From Takakia lepidozioides (taxonomy: Eukaryota; Streptophyta; Takakiopsida; Takakiales; Takakiaceae): a DNA stretch of 64,000 nt. A program made the translations under genes and the position numbers. The notes beneath the pieces were generated by a model. The model was not told the DNA's origin, did no database searches, and saw only the letters and a list, made by a program, of their open reading frames with translations. Shown piece after piece: positions 42,316-54,489 of this stretch. Where the stretch lies: assembly GCA_030704615.1 (NCBI GenBank), contig CM060733.1, forward strand, positions 46,004,001 through 46,068,000. Reading direction: 5' to 3'. The first letter of the stretch is position 1, and the number at the start of each line of letters is the position of its first letter.

Positions 42316-42828
42316 GAAAAACGTGTCTAAAAGTGGACTTCAGCCACAAAAACTAACAGTTTAGTTTGTTTTTCTCCGAAAAACCAAGCGGCCACCCCTC
42401 AAAACCGCAATCATATATTTTCTAAATGCAAATATTTATTTTAAATTCGATTTAATTCAAAATTGGTGCAAGGGTGAGTGCGTCGTTGGGGAGGCAAATG
42501 TTTTTTTTTTTTTTTTTTTTTTTTGCTTCTCTGCTGGATCTTTGTACAGGTGTTGCACACATATTTAAGCACATGTAGGAATAAAAGAAGCTTGAGCCAC
42601 ATCCGTTTGTTGGTTGCAATGGCATGAGAGGATTTTCTTTCACAATAATAAACAAAAATTGGTTGATAGGGTGAATGTGTCATTGGGGGAGGCAAATGAT
42701 TTTTTTTGGGTTTGAAACCTTTGCATGCGTGTACGTTGCGCACATACATGTAATTATTGAATGACATATTTGATGCACGCACACATTGAAGGTTGTTGTT
42801 TGTATTTCGCTTATAATGAGTTATATGG
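42316..42828. other. AT-rich spacer with poly(T)
   Basis: A T-run of about 24 bases lies near 42500-42524. Related sequence GGTGAGTGCGTCGTTGGGGAGGC recurs in altered form near 42670 (GGTGAATGTGTCATTGGGGGAGGC), so there is a diverged tandem duplication of about 200 bp. No coding sequence is seen. Confidence 0.45.
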
Positions 42829-45690
42829 TTGCAAGGACACATTATAATATATCTCCCTATGTTCATTTGTTCGTATCAGGACTTTGTCCATTCCTTCCCG
42901 GTCCTTTCTCTTGGCACCCCATCCGAAAACAACCCAAGTACATCAGGCGGGAGCCATGGGCGAGACGCCGTCCCAACGGTACCGGACGATGATGACGATG
43001 ACAGTGACAATGACAATGACAACAACAATGAAATTAACCAGGAGGATGTGCAAGCCATGGTGGATCTCTTAATGCATCATGTGGGCGCTGATGCATCTCA
43101 TGAAGAGGGAACCCAGCCAATCGATGATCCTGAAATGACCCCCTCAAATGACATGGAGAGGGAGGCGAGAACTCCCTTGTACGAAGGGGCGAAAATGAGT
43201 CGACTTTCAACAATCTTACTTTTGCTCAATCTTCAAATTCGATTTGGCATAAGTAATGTTGGGATATCTGCCATAATGCGAACTATTGCAGATATATCCT
43301 TGCTCCACACTTGAAACCCAAGATGCCACGGTCGCGGAAAGAGGCACGCGAAGTCTTGGATTCTGTGGGCATGGGTTATAAGATTTTTCATGCATGTCCA
43401 TGTGTTAAAACCCTATACTACGGAGAGGATTCGCGTCTCACCAAGTGCCCAGAGTGCAAGAAAGACCAATATCAGGATGATGTCCAAGGGAAAAAAGTAC
43501 CACGCAAGGTATAAGTGTCATTCCCCCTCGCATGGAGATTACTTTATTTAATCTTCTCGATGCATGTAAAGTGTACTCCACAAAGTTTAGGGTTTAGAGA
43601 GTAGTACTCATGCAAGATCCGATTGTGGTTTTGGAAGGAGTGAGTGAGGAGTGGAAGGAGCAACGTTCAGTTTTGACCATTCAAGCCCAAATGAGGGAGA
43701 GGCTGCATAAAGGGAAAGACATAAGGGTGTTGTATTATGTGTGCTAATGGGATGATTACATGTGGGGGGCGTGGGGTATTTCATCCTAGAAAATGCATTA
43801 CTTTCCGATCATCCCGCGATTGAGGGCACTGTACCGAAGCCCCGAATTGGCCAGACTCATGAGATGGCACGCCTCGCATCGGAGCTCCCCGGAAAAGGTG
43901 TGCGGGCCACAAGATTCACAAGCATGGAGACATATTGAAGAGATGTGGCCTTTTCTCTTGGAAGACCCACGACATGTCCACCTCGGCTTCTCCTTGGATG
44001 GGGTCAACCCATTCTCTGTCCAATCATGTAGTCATTCCACTTGGCCGGTGACCATGGTGAATTACAACATCCCTTCGTATCTTTCAATTAAAAAAGGGCA
44101 TATCATGTTGGCTGCCATTGTGCCAGGTGAGTGTACTCATTTCATGTTTATTATTGCCTTGGACTTTACATTAAACTTCTGATGCACTTCGGATGCAAGA
44201 TTGATGAGTGACATAATCATGGAGTAAGATGTGTAATTCATTTTGTATTATAATTTGCATATTGGTGGAGCATTGAAACAATGATGTGAATGTCTCATAA
44301 GGAAAAAAACAAGTGGCAAACATGGACACGTACTTGCGACCTCTTGTTGATGAACTTAAGGAGCTATGGAGGGGGGTCCCGACATTGGATGCTTCACTTG
44401 ACCCTATGGCCAAACAATCTTTTCAGATGAGAGGCATCTTGCTTTGGACAATGCATAATTATCCAGGTATATTATGTTCCCCATGAACAAACCGCGTACA
44501 TTCACTTGTCAATGCCGGATAATATCGATGAGGATTGGGATTGATTGAAGTAGCGGCGACAGTCTTGTGCACCGTAGTGGGGTAGATGGCATTATGGGCC
44601 ATGCACATGACAACTTTTTGTTTTTGCTAATGTGGCGGGATGTGTAGTATAGGACTAATTGTTTGTTTGGGGCTAAGCACCAAAGGGTACCATGCATGTT
44701 TGCATTGTGGCAATGATTTTGATGCACATAGCTCCCGCCATCTTCACAAGATGGTGTATCCCAACTACCGCAAATTTCTTCATATGAGCCATCGATGGAG
44801 AAGAAGAGAGAAACATTGTTTGATGACAAAGAGGAAGTATGTCCCCCCCCCTATGACACCGTCCGGGCAATTTTGGGAGGACCGATAGAAGGAGGCCATG
44901 CGGGCATGGACTGTGAAGTGGACGTGCCCGACATGAAACGACTTTTAATCTTCTACAAGTTGTCATACTGGGTGGTACATATTCCACAAAAACACTGTCA
45001 ATATCTCTATGCATGCATGTGATATTGCACATTTGGTATGCGTTGCATTGTTACTTTCACGTTAAAAAAATTATGTAAGTCTTTGTGGGTGGGGATATAT
45101 GTAGGACTTGAAGATTCGCCATCTTCTAGATCCTATGCATATTGAGAAGAATGTATGCTCGTCCTTTTTTTGGGTTCTTAATGGCACGCCGGCAAAGAAT
45201 GGAGTGGCTGCAAAAGGAGATTCTCTCGGTGTTAGAAAAGAGCTTGAGGAGCAAGGTCGCATGCGCCATCTAGGGCCAAACAAAATGGTGTGGACCCAAA
45301 GGGTGTTGTACGGTGAAAGTATAGGCGCGCACCTTGGCAATGGACAAAGGATGAATACAAGAAAGTGATAGCCACCATGAGTGTTGTCCGAACACCAACT
45401 GGTTATGGGTCATCCCTCCATACAAAGTTCAGCAAAGAAGACGGGGTCCATGGTTTGAAGTCTCATGACTACCACAATCTATTGCAAGACATCTTGCCCA
45501 TTGCAGTACGTGGGACATTGACTCCTGAGGTTCGTGAGACAATCTATAGATTGGGAGGCTTGCTCCGGTGGATTTGCTCCAAAGAGTTGGAGGAAGCGGA
45601 TTTTCCACACATGAAGAAGGAGGCGGCGGAGGTAATGTATATGTTAGAGATGGGTGTAAGCATGGTAGAGGTAGGCCAAAACTGATGGAT
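42829..45690 (+). mobile_element. CACTA (En/Spm) tnp2-type transposase, decayed or multi-exon
   Basis: Successive + strand pieces follow the colinear order of plant tnp2 transposases (PF02992): ARTPLYEGAKMSRLSTILLL (about 43170); MGYKIFHACPCVKTLYYGE and CPECKKDQY (43311-43514); MHYFPIIPRLRALYRSPELA, then MRWHASHRS and HVHLGFSLDGVNPF (43793-44130); DTYLRPLVDELKELWRGVP (44320-44465); LSTKGYHACLHCGNDF (44640-44890); HLLDPMHIEKNVCSSFFWV (45108-45300); GLKSHDYHNLLQDILPIA and the following C-terminal part (45365-45685). Gaps could be introns or decay. The C-terminus ends early and no CACTA terminal repeats were found by eye. Confidence 0.88.
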
Positions 45691-46260
45691 AATGGGTACT
45701 TGGGAGTAGTTTTGTGGCGTAGTGTAGTGGTGGTAGATGATAATATAGAAATAATGGCAAAACACAATCGTGTCATAAGTCGAGTCCCGCATCCAACAGT
45801 CCAAGATTAAACGAAAAAACAAGAAAATTAAAAAAAACGGAAACAAACCTCCCGGCGAAAACAATCTATTTCAAAATTTCACCATTGTTTGGCGGTTTGC
45901 ATGAAAAAAGATTCATGCGTGCAATTGGTACGTTTTAGGGGTACTTTTGGCTTTTCATGTTCGAGGATGTAGCGTGCTACATCTACAACCTCCTCGCACA
46001 ATACTTTACAAGTACCATCAAAACATACTCGTTTGCATATTGGAAAAGTATTCTGTTTTCCTTACAACATCATCTTTCTTCCCATGTCATTTTCAAGGAA
46101 GTTCTTTTTATGATCAGAATGCACTAGAGTACTTTGAAGACCACAGTCTTTTAAAATCCATTTGTGACAATATTTTTGGCCGACCTCTAGCATGCTTTCA
46201 CCCAGATGCACCTTCCTCCCTCCTTCTTTGACATCCAAGTGCACTTGGTAGTGCACTTAG
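45691..46260. other. Spacer between the CACTA element and the STE1 locus
   Basis: A + frame at about 45947-46231 is open for 94 codons. Part of it (GSSFYDQNALEYFEDHSLL) has gene-like composition and could be an upstream exon of the desaturase, but it does not match any desaturase N-terminus I know. Confidence 0.3.
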
Positions 46261-47567
46261 TGGAAGGGGCTTCGATTGCTGGCCCCGTTCACTCATGTCG
46301 GAGTACATGGTGGAGCAAGGATGGACGAGGTGTTACTCGCGGGTAGACGCAGTTGGCTGGCCTACTTACCTGGGCTTTGTGGCCACATACTTAGCTTTGG
46401 TGGAGTTTGGCATCTACTGGATGCACCGTGGGCTGCATGACATCAAACCATTCTATAAGCACCTTCATGCCCCTCTCAACTTTATTACTTACAGCCAGGT
46501 TTCTGATTCATTTGTTTTTTTGTCTCCGTGTTCTTCTCGGCGATTCTACCGTGTCCCATTGGGGGGCACAATTGATGCTCTTAGTAAAAATTGAGGGATT
46601 TCTCGGAAGCTCACAATGTGCATGATATCCAGAGTGATCCGCGCATGCACACGCAATGACTAGAACTGGCACGTTCACTGGGATGTTCACGGATTGGATT
46701 TGTTGTAAAGTCTTCCTAAGCACCTTATAACATAAGTTCTTGGGCATGGAAATAATCTTGATGTGGTGCCACAAGCATCATTGGCCCTCCAAACTAAGCT
46801 TTTCGTTTGCTTGCACATGGATTCATGAGCACCTAAAATGGCATAGACTGCTGGCCAGAGATTTCCTACTATTCCTGAACATGCTATGGGTTGAGTGTTT
46901 GCCGTACTGCTCGTCTGAAATGCGATTGTCATGTGAAGGGTGTCTGTGCTCACTCTTGAGCTATGGCAACATGTGAGATGCCCTCTGGTTGGAAAGGGTT
47001 CCAGATGAAGGCAGGTAAGTGAGTAAGACATCAGTCCACCATATGGCTCATATCCTGGTTCCAGACGAGAAGACAGATTTATGTACAGTTTTTAGTTTTC
47101 ATATATGTGCAATCATCCGTGCTCTGTCACTCACTTGGTACTCAGCAATTCGGACTTCTTGCTTGATGGATCCGTCAAAGCTTAATCGAATGTCCTCGTG
47201 ATGATCTCGGAAGAATGGGATGATGCATCTAGCAACATTTATATACTTATTGTTGGAGGTCGCAGGCTTGGCCTTTCATCCGGTGGACGGAATCCTGCAG
47301 GCAGCGCCACATGTGTTGGTACTGTTTGTACCGCCGATGCATTTTTTCACACACGAGCTGCTGCTGTTCTTGGAGGGTGTGTGGTCAATCAACATTCACG
47401 ACTGCATCGATGGCAGGGTGTGGGGTGTGATGGGCGCTGGCTTCCACGCCATCCACCACACCACGTACCGCCACAACTATGGCCACTATACTGTTTTCAT
47501 GGACTGGATCTTTGGAACCCTCCGTGAACCTTGTGACGTAAAAGCTAAACAACTGAAGTCTGTTTGA
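46261..47567 (+). pseudogene. STE1: Sterol C5(6)-desaturase (STE1/DWF7), incomplete copy missing histidine box 2
   Basis: The family introduces the C5 double bond of phytosterols in the ER. The exon at about 46261-46498 reads MSEYMVEQGWTRCYSRVDAV, then FGIYWMHRGLHDIKPFYKHLHA (His box 1, HRGLH). The 3' exon, 47266-47567, reads [16 protein letters not shown], then NIHDCIDG, then [19 protein letters not shown] (His box 3, HAIHH) and [12 protein letters not shown]. Between LHA and GLAFHP plant enzymes have about 14 residues with the second box (THH). Here exon 1 continues PLNFITYSQ with no HH pair, and its phase does not fit the 3' exon. IHDCIDG also has Asp where His is usual. The N-terminal third was not found. 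Likely a pseudogene; an unseen microexon or assembly error is possible. Confidence 0.7.
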
Positions 47568-48279
47568 TTCACAGCATTTTGCTCATGTAAACTAGTAAAC
47601 ATGTTGATGAGACCTGTACATGAAGTTGGTTTGTCAAATTGTGCAGTTCATTTTCATCTCTCTATGCCTCATCATCTTCAAAATGTTACTGTCATCTTCA
47701 TTAACATCTTCTTCCTCATCCACTGGAGGTAATAGTTTAGCTTTGCTTCTGGTAACTATCATTGTACTTACTTCTGGTACAAAACATGGCATAACCATGT
47801 GAGCTGCCAATACTGGGCCCTCATTCACATGAGCTCTCATCTCATTCTGGTGTCTGATCCAGAATGGACAAGCTGCTTTGCGATGTCCTGCCTGGTTTCA
47901 ATAGTAACACAGTTCTTCACCATTGGGTCCTCGCCCTTGGTCTATTCTAGGATTATTTCTATAATCATGATTCCCTGGTTGGTAATTCCCCCTTGGATTA
48001 CCCTAATAGTTGCCTCTGGGATTGCCTTGGTAATTCCCTCTTGAATTACCTCTTCTTGCCATGCCATTGTTATATCCCCCGGGCCTACCATAGTGATCCT
48101 GGTCATTGTTTCTTCTTGGTTGGGGTTGCACTTGATGCACCCTCACTTGCCCAGGTTCTTTGTAGCTGTCCTTCTGGGTATTTGCAGGATTGGGTGACTC
48201 AGTTTTTGCGTAACATGGCAGTTTCTGCAGTGGCCTCCATACATGGTTTTACCCATATTTGTTCAACAACTCAATATTT

Positions 48280-48860
48280 CATCTAAATTTATATAGTGTA
48301 GGGTTTTAACTACAATAGGTATGTGTACCAATTGTTAGATTGCAAAAACAATCATGTACCAGAGAGCCACGGACTTTTAAAGTTGATTACTGTGGACTGC
48401 ACATGTTAGACATAAAATCTTATGGACTGAAAAAACATCATGTACGCTCATACAATGACACAAATGAAAACACACTAGGGGTGCCATTTTTAAATCCAAC
48501 CCAAATCCACTTTTATGTGGACTAATTATCTTAGGAATTGAGAGCTATGGACTATTTTGCACCTAAAAACATGTTGATTTGCTCTAGTCCGTAGCATTTT
48601 ATATTTTGGGTTTTTGAGGTATCTTCTTTTACTAAAAATGCATACAAACCTATAATCTAGAGGTGCTAGGTGGTATATGGACAAGTGGTTGTAAATTCTA
48701 GATTTTGATGTCTAAATGTTTTTTCATTTATAGATTAAAATATCTAGTAAAGAATTTTTTCAATCTTTGAGGATGGACTCTTTACAAAAAATGTTATATA
48801 TACTACTATCTATTTTATTTATTTATAAACTGAAAGCAATAGATTCATTTTATTTTATTT
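48280..48860. other. AT-rich block between gag fragments
   Basis: Strongly AT-rich, without coding potential. It sits between the two zinc-knuckle parts of the gag remnant, so it may be an insertion. No terminal repeats recognised. Confidence 0.35.
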
Positions 48861-50992
48861 TTTCCCATGGACTTCCAATGGACTCAACATGTGCCGTTTT
48901 TGATCCACCCAATCCTGCAACTGCCCTTCTATTGTAGTAACAATTCTCAGTAGAATGGTTATCCATTATATAAATAGTACAGTGTTTCTTCTTCATGTGG
49001 CATTCAGCTGTGGTATGGCCTTCATTTGGCACTTTGCACACCAAACACCCTTCCTCCAATGTGTTACAACCTTTGTGGCGTACTTTTTCAAGATTTCTTC
49101 CAATCTTTTTTCATAGTTGTCCCTCTTCAACTTTTCCTTCTTCTTGCTCTTCCTCTTGAGCTCTTGCTCTTCTTCCTCGTCTGACTCATCTTCAGAGTCC
49201 TCATCATCCCTTTTATCTTTCTTGAGCATTCCCAATTACTCAATTCTGTTGGCTGTTTTGAATGTCTCGTCCACTGTATTATGGGGTAGCATATCTACTT
49301 TCTTTTGTAATTGAGGTCTTAGTCCACTCATAAACCAAGTCTTCTGTAATCCTAGTGCTGGTACAACAACCAGCTTTTTCATCATTAACTATATCTTCTC
49401 CACATATTCTTCAACAGTTTCATCTTTCTTTTGCCTTAACTGTTTTAAACTTCCATACACTTCATCCTCAGTTTTGCTTGTCCTAAACCTGTTTCGGAAT
49501 ATTATACTAAGGCCATTCCAGGTTAGGAAATGATTATTAGGAAACCTTGCATACCATTCACTTGCTTTCTTGACAAGTGAACAAGGAAACAATCTTATTT
49601 TGGCATCATTGCCATTCTCATTGTTTACTATATACATGTGCTCAAATTGGCTGATGTGTACATCAGGATCCCATTTTCATGCATATATTGGAAAATGTGG
49701 TTTTTGTCCGTGTTGGAGGTACCGCCATCTGTGGCCCTACACCCTGCCCTCTGACAGGTGCTGGTCCTCCTGTTGGTGTTGGTCCTTGAGGACCTGTTGT
49801 TGTAGTGGTGGAACTCCCACCAGGTGCTGACCCTTGAGCACTCCCAGCTACTGGCCCCTCTGCACTTACAGTAACCCCAGCTACAATTGCACTACTTCCC
49901 ACACTCCCTGTCCCCCCAGAGCCAGATCCATGCCCGCCCGATCCCCCTGAGCCGACACCTTCGTTGGCCTGTGATTCAAGTGCTCAACTAGATCCAGGTC
50001 CAACAGGTTGGGATGTCTTGGTTGTAGTCTCAACCTCAACTGTTGGGTCTACTTCTTCATACTCTTCATCTTCCAAATTTTTCTCTCTGTTTTCATCTTC
50101 CAAGTTCTTCTCTTGGATTTCTTCTTCCTCACTCATATAACTCAATTGAAGTGGTATTGGAGAGTCTGAATCTCCGTTGGCTCTGGCACATCTTCCTCTC
50201 ATTCTTTGTCTCGTGCTTCAGAAACTGGAGTTCCTGCTTTTGGTGTTCCATGCCAACTCTGATCAAAGATTTTTGTCAAATCTTTAATCCAGGGATGTAC
50301 CTCAAATCTTTCCCCCCATGGCTGATCTTCTTCATGTACCAAATCCTTCAATCTTTCTTGTAAAGAACAAGAAGGAGTGGCATCCAATTTTGGTCCTTCC
50401 GGTATGGGTGATGTACTCTCTGGCCTTAATGGTGTGAGAGGTCCAGATGATTCACCTATGTCTATTTCTCTCTCTCAGAGATATGGATAATTAGCTTTCA
50501 AATAACTTTCTCTTTTCGCTGAATATTTGTGGAGTTTAGCTTCCATTTCATCACTCATGTCCCATGTCTTTCATGTCTTTAATGAGGCCCAATAACCAAA
50601 ACTCTCTTCTGTAGTATCTCTCGTATATGCCTGGATTTCTTTCAAGCTTTAATGCATCCTTGGCTATACTAGAAGGCTCCGTTACCATATAACCATATGG
50701 CAAACACGTCTGAAAAGCTGTTCTTGGTGTAAGTTTGATCCACAAGATATCCTTAGGAATCCAATTCTTTACCATTTCAAGTTCTTCATGCATGTGAGTG
50801 TAAACATTCACCTTCCGTTCTTCCCAACTTTCAAACTCCACTCGTTTAATGGATAACAATGCTATCACATAAACCAATGTTGGTAACCAACTTGCTCTAC
50901 TTTTACAGGCCACTTGATAAATCTTTATCACACATTTCTCCAGACCCCACTCTGGATCAGCATCATGCACTCTCTTAAGAATGTTTTCCTTG

Positions 50993-51323
50993 TGTCAAGT
51001 TAAATAAGCACAGTGTGAAACTAACTAGAATAAAGCTAGTTAGTTGTATTTAACACTTGGATTTAGGTCAAGTGTTAAATCAGGTGTCAAGTTTAGTTTG
51101 ACACCTGAACCGTCTTATCTTCACGAGAGCGTCAGTCGCGCAGCTCATCTCTCTCGAGTTGAGCCTGCGCGACCGAGCTCCTTCACGCTTTAGAATCTGA
51201 GTGTGCTTATGTAGGGAGTATAGGTTGTTGTGGGGTGGAGTCCCCATAGCTTGGGGTGCCCCTGGCTCGACTATTATCTTAAAGAGTGATGCTATTGGAT
51301 TCATGTTGTTTCTTGTGTGAACA
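50993..51323 (+). mobile_element. About 330-bp dispersed module, copy 3 (diverged, opposite orientation)
   Basis: On the + strand it starts TGTCAAGTTAAATAAGC. It then has GTGTGAAACTAACTAG, the hairpin CTAACTAG-AATAAAG-CTAGTTAG, the shared block CTCGAGTTGAGCC, then GGGGTGCCCCTGGCTCGACT, and ends near GTGTGAACA. Order and spacing match the reverse complement of copies 1 and 2, but with many substitutions. It sits inside the gag remnant. Confidence 0.55.
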
Positions 51324-51659
51324 GTGTGTTCTTAGCTTTCTTATCACTTGAGAGAGATGAACTGATACTTGCAACCGTCTGGCAATTCCAAGAATATTTG
51401 AAAGAATTGTTTGGACAATCTTTCTTTCTCAATTTCACAGGGAATTTGATTCACATCAAATTCCTTGATTCTCCATCCACCATGATCCCACCAGATGCAT
51501 GTCACATCTGGTTGTTCTTGACTCAATTCCCTAGTATGGTCGTCAAATGTCGAGCAGCTTTTACTCGCCCATCCCTTAGCTATCCGAGGTGGAAACTCCA
51601 AGATAGAAGAGTTGGAAATCTCTGAGCACTCAACCCGCTCAGAACAATTAGTCACGACC

Positions 51660-52765
51660 TACAACTAGTGTATCATGGGGGTGCTTCCTATTTGTATTTC
51701 TTCTTGCATTCATGTTAGCAAGTTACCTTACTGTCTATGATTAAGTGTTAGATTGCTTCTGCAATCTTCCATGTTCCATCATCCCAAGCATTCATTCCAC
51801 AGCTTCACTCATATCTCTCTACACGGGGTGAGTATGAAATATGTATCAGATTGTTATCTATTCAAGTATCAGGCCGAAGCCATGGTGTCTCTAATCTGCT
51901 CTACAGTGCGTCTCTATAGCTTGCATGAATCAAGCATCATCTCCTCGTATCTCCTCCTCTGTGTAAGCTCCATGTTCGTGCTCTCCCCCTGATCTCCCGA
52001 AGTGATGTCCAAGAAGTGATCTCTAGCCCCGATTCCCAGCAGTGACCCTCGAAATGACCCCCTTCATGTTGCTACTTTGCCTTTTCTACCTGCAAGCTGT
52101 TCTAACCGCCTAACTAACTAACTATCATCCAAGACAGTATGCACGTTCCCTGTGCAAATGTCGTTCCCCCACAGTCGTTCCCTGCCAATGATAACCATTC
52201 CCTGTGAATGCTGTGACGGGCTGTGCCAAGCTGTGTCGGACTGTGATAGGCTGTATCAGGCTTGACAGACTGTGTCAAGCTATATCTGACTGTGTAAGGC
52301 TGTGTCAAGCTGTGACAGACCGTGTCAAGTTGTGACAGGTTGTGTCAAGTTGTGTAAAGCTGTGTAAGGCTGTGTAAGCTTGTGACTGACTATGTAAGCC
52401 TGTCTGCCCCTAAGGTCTGTGTCCGTCACCCCTAAGGCCTCTGTTGGTCTGAGTCTACCACCCGTGGGTCTGCGCAAAATTAAGGGTACCCATAGAACCG
52501 TAAAACTGTCTAAGTCCTAGACAACCCTCTAACAACAATGAGTCGGATGAGGTCATTCTTCTCCCCTTTCCACATACTACATTCATTCACGACAAGAACA
52601 GACCTATTTTCCCGACAAGTATCTATGTCCGAATAATTTTCTTGACCTCTATCGTTACCCTACACCATTTCCATTTAAGTTGATTCACAATTCATAACAT
52701 CCAACTAAATTTGGTCTATCACACTATTTTTCACATGTGAACCTAGATATCACATGGTTCACAGT
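51660..52765. repeat. Spacer with a TGTGTCAAGC short tandem repeat (52195-52400)
   Basis: At 52195-52400 the words GGCTGTGTCAAGCTGTG, GACTGTGT and variants repeat every 10-20 bases. Just before, 52138-52190 reads GCACGTTCCCTGTGCAAATG, then GTCGTTCCC and CAGTCGTTCCCTGCCAATGA. The same sequence, inverted, occurs at 60270-60500. The remaining spacer shows no coding family. Confidence 0.6.
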
Positions 52766-53004
52766 CTACCAAGTCCAATTTGGTCGACAAGTTTCTGGCT
52801 CCTCATCATGATAAAAACAAGCACCATTTGGACCAATCCACCAAGTAACTGATACTCCTCGGTACCATCTTCCAGCGACTTGCCATGTGTGAGAGTAATT
52901 AATCCTTGTCGACGTATTGGTATATGTACCCCTACAAGTCAACGTCGTCGCCGAAGCCCCCCATAAAATAGGGAGTATCTTTCCCTTATTTGAACTTATA
53001 ATCT
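52766..53004 (-). other. Possible terminal exon of a small secreted-protein gene
   Basis: The minus strand after a CGTTGCAG acceptor (about 53005) is open: LTCRGTYTNTSTRINYSHTW, RWYRGVSVTWWIGPNGACFY, HDEEPETCRPNWTW-stop. Its Trp- and Cys-rich composition is that of a folded extracellular domain. With the signal-peptide ORF at 53820-54254 upstream on the same strand it could be exon 2 of one gene. The overall shape faintly recalls plant S1-like (self-incompatibility homologue) proteins, but this is weak. Confidence 0.3.
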
Positions 53005-53819
53005 GCAACGCTCAGGATTGAAATCGTCGTTATGAAATGCAGTGAAGATGTATTTTTGCGTGTACAAGAGCTACAAATCACGGGGTTTACAATATCTAAC
53101 TTACTATGTATCACACACTTGAAATTTTGGATTGTATTCTTAGAAGAGGGAAAAAAAAACATAGTGATCCAAAATGAATTAGAAAATATGTTTTGGAAAA
53201 AATGATAATAATAACAGTAATAAACCATTTGAAGTAAAAAACTATACCTCATGACGATATGGTACTTTATCAACTCTAGCCTCCGTCAAGGTTAACCCTT
53301 AAGCGCCCAATAGTCAATTTTTCCCCCTTCAAAACCCGATCCCTGAGCTGAAAAAGCCTTCTAATTTTGTGAAAAAAAATATACAATTTTAAAATTCTGA
53401 CCACACATTACGTGCATACCTACATGCTAAAGGGATCTGCCAATTTATAAGGCATTCAGCTGACAATTGAGAAAAGCCTACCGTTGCAAGTGGGCCCATT
53501 TTTCGACCGCACACACCAAAATTGGAAATGTGACTTCTTATTTTGAAGATTTGGGTGATGAGATGATTTCCAAATTAACTGAATCTACTCCCAGTTCATC
53601 TTTGGTAGAATGTTGCATCCAATCCAAGAAACAAAATGCATTCCGGGCAAAAGATGGTGTAGTGACACTTGGTCAAACCAGACTGGGTCAGTATTGGAGA
53701 GACATTTTTTCATGTAAGAGGAGAGTTTTCTCACGTGCCGGAGATGCTAAAATTCTCACACCACAAACCAGACTTCCATTTATTTGATTGGGAAACTTAA
53801 AACGCTAATAAAAAAAATC

Positions 53820-54254
53820 CTACAAATCACGCATTGGATTCCATGGCATCAGCAGCTCAAAATTTGGGATCAGTTGATTGAAATATAAGAAAACCGTACC
53901 AGAAAAACAAAGGCCCAAAAATAGGTCGAATGGGCACTTAAGTGTTGAAATAGAGAATCCATTATTTTGCAAAGATAACAAGTTATGAATTGGCCTAAAT
54001 TCAATCATGTTCAATTTGTTAGAGAACTTTTCAATATGAACAAGATAAATTATGAGGTGATCTTCAGGAATCGGATGGAGAGTTCTTACGAATGACATGG
54101 TCATATGAACATGATCATCAAGTTCGCAAGTAAAAGCGATTGGGTAACCACTGAAATTTTTCAAATACGCCTTGTAATCGGGTGCTGCAGATACTGGGGA
54201 GAGACATCCAATTATGATGATTGGTAGAACAAAAATGAACAATAATATATCCAT
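53820..54254 (-). CDS. Possible small secreted protein, unknown family
   Basis: ATG at 54254 (minus) opens MDILLFIFVLPIIIIGCLSP, a strong hydrophobic signal peptide with likely cleavage near VSAAPDYKA. Then come YLKNFSGYPIAFTCELDDHV and IEKFSNKLNMIEFRPIHNLL, followed by a second hydrophobic stretch near the end (FDLFLGLCFSGTVFLYF). The last part may be intron read-through. If so, the real gene continues into the Cys/Trp-rich exon at 52766-53004. Upstream ATGs in the same frame (to 54488) encode no signal peptide, so this start was preferred. Family not recognised. Confidence 0.35.
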   Translation of the reverse strand: MDILLFIFVLPIIIIGCLSPVSAAPDYKAYLKNFSGYPIAFTCELDDHVHMTMSFVRTLHPIPEDHLIIYLVHIEKFSNKLNMIEFRPIHNLLSLQNNGFSISTLKCPFDLFLGLCFSGTVFLYFNQLIPNFELLMPWNPMRDL

Positions 54255-54489
54255 TTCAAGTTGTGGTATTGGAGAAAAACCTTGTCTCCTCGTCATTGTA
54301 CACACATAAATACACAAAAGAAGAATGTGACTTAATCTATTAGAATCAATACTTAGATTCAATACTACGCTCATGTGCTTGTAGTAGGAGGAGGAGGAAG
54401 AAGAGAATGACTCTTGCCGAGGCAGGCATAACTCCAGCCCAAAGGACTTTTGTCTAATTGCGTTTAGAAGGTGCTTGCAGTAGTGCATA

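Larger units (their letters stand above)
47634..51655 (-). mobile_element. LTR-retrotransposon gag remnant, interrupted
   Basis: Read on the minus strand from 51655 downwards, broken frames give an N-terminal part (51655-51344 and 50970-50551); a Glu-rich linker; a Pro/Gly/Thr-rich linker (49902-49663); the gag core KKASEWYARFPNNHFLTWNG, then LKQLRQKKDETVEEYV (49637-49389); a Glu/Lys-rich stretch (49235-49000); a zinc-knuckle-like CLVCKVPNEGHTTAEC (about 49045); an Arg/Gly/Asn-rich region (GNSRGNYQGNPRGNY); and a second knuckle CYY*NQAGHRKAAC (about 47900). No pol follows. An AT-rich block (48280-48860) and the 330-bp module interrupt it. It is non-functional. Confidence 0.7.
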
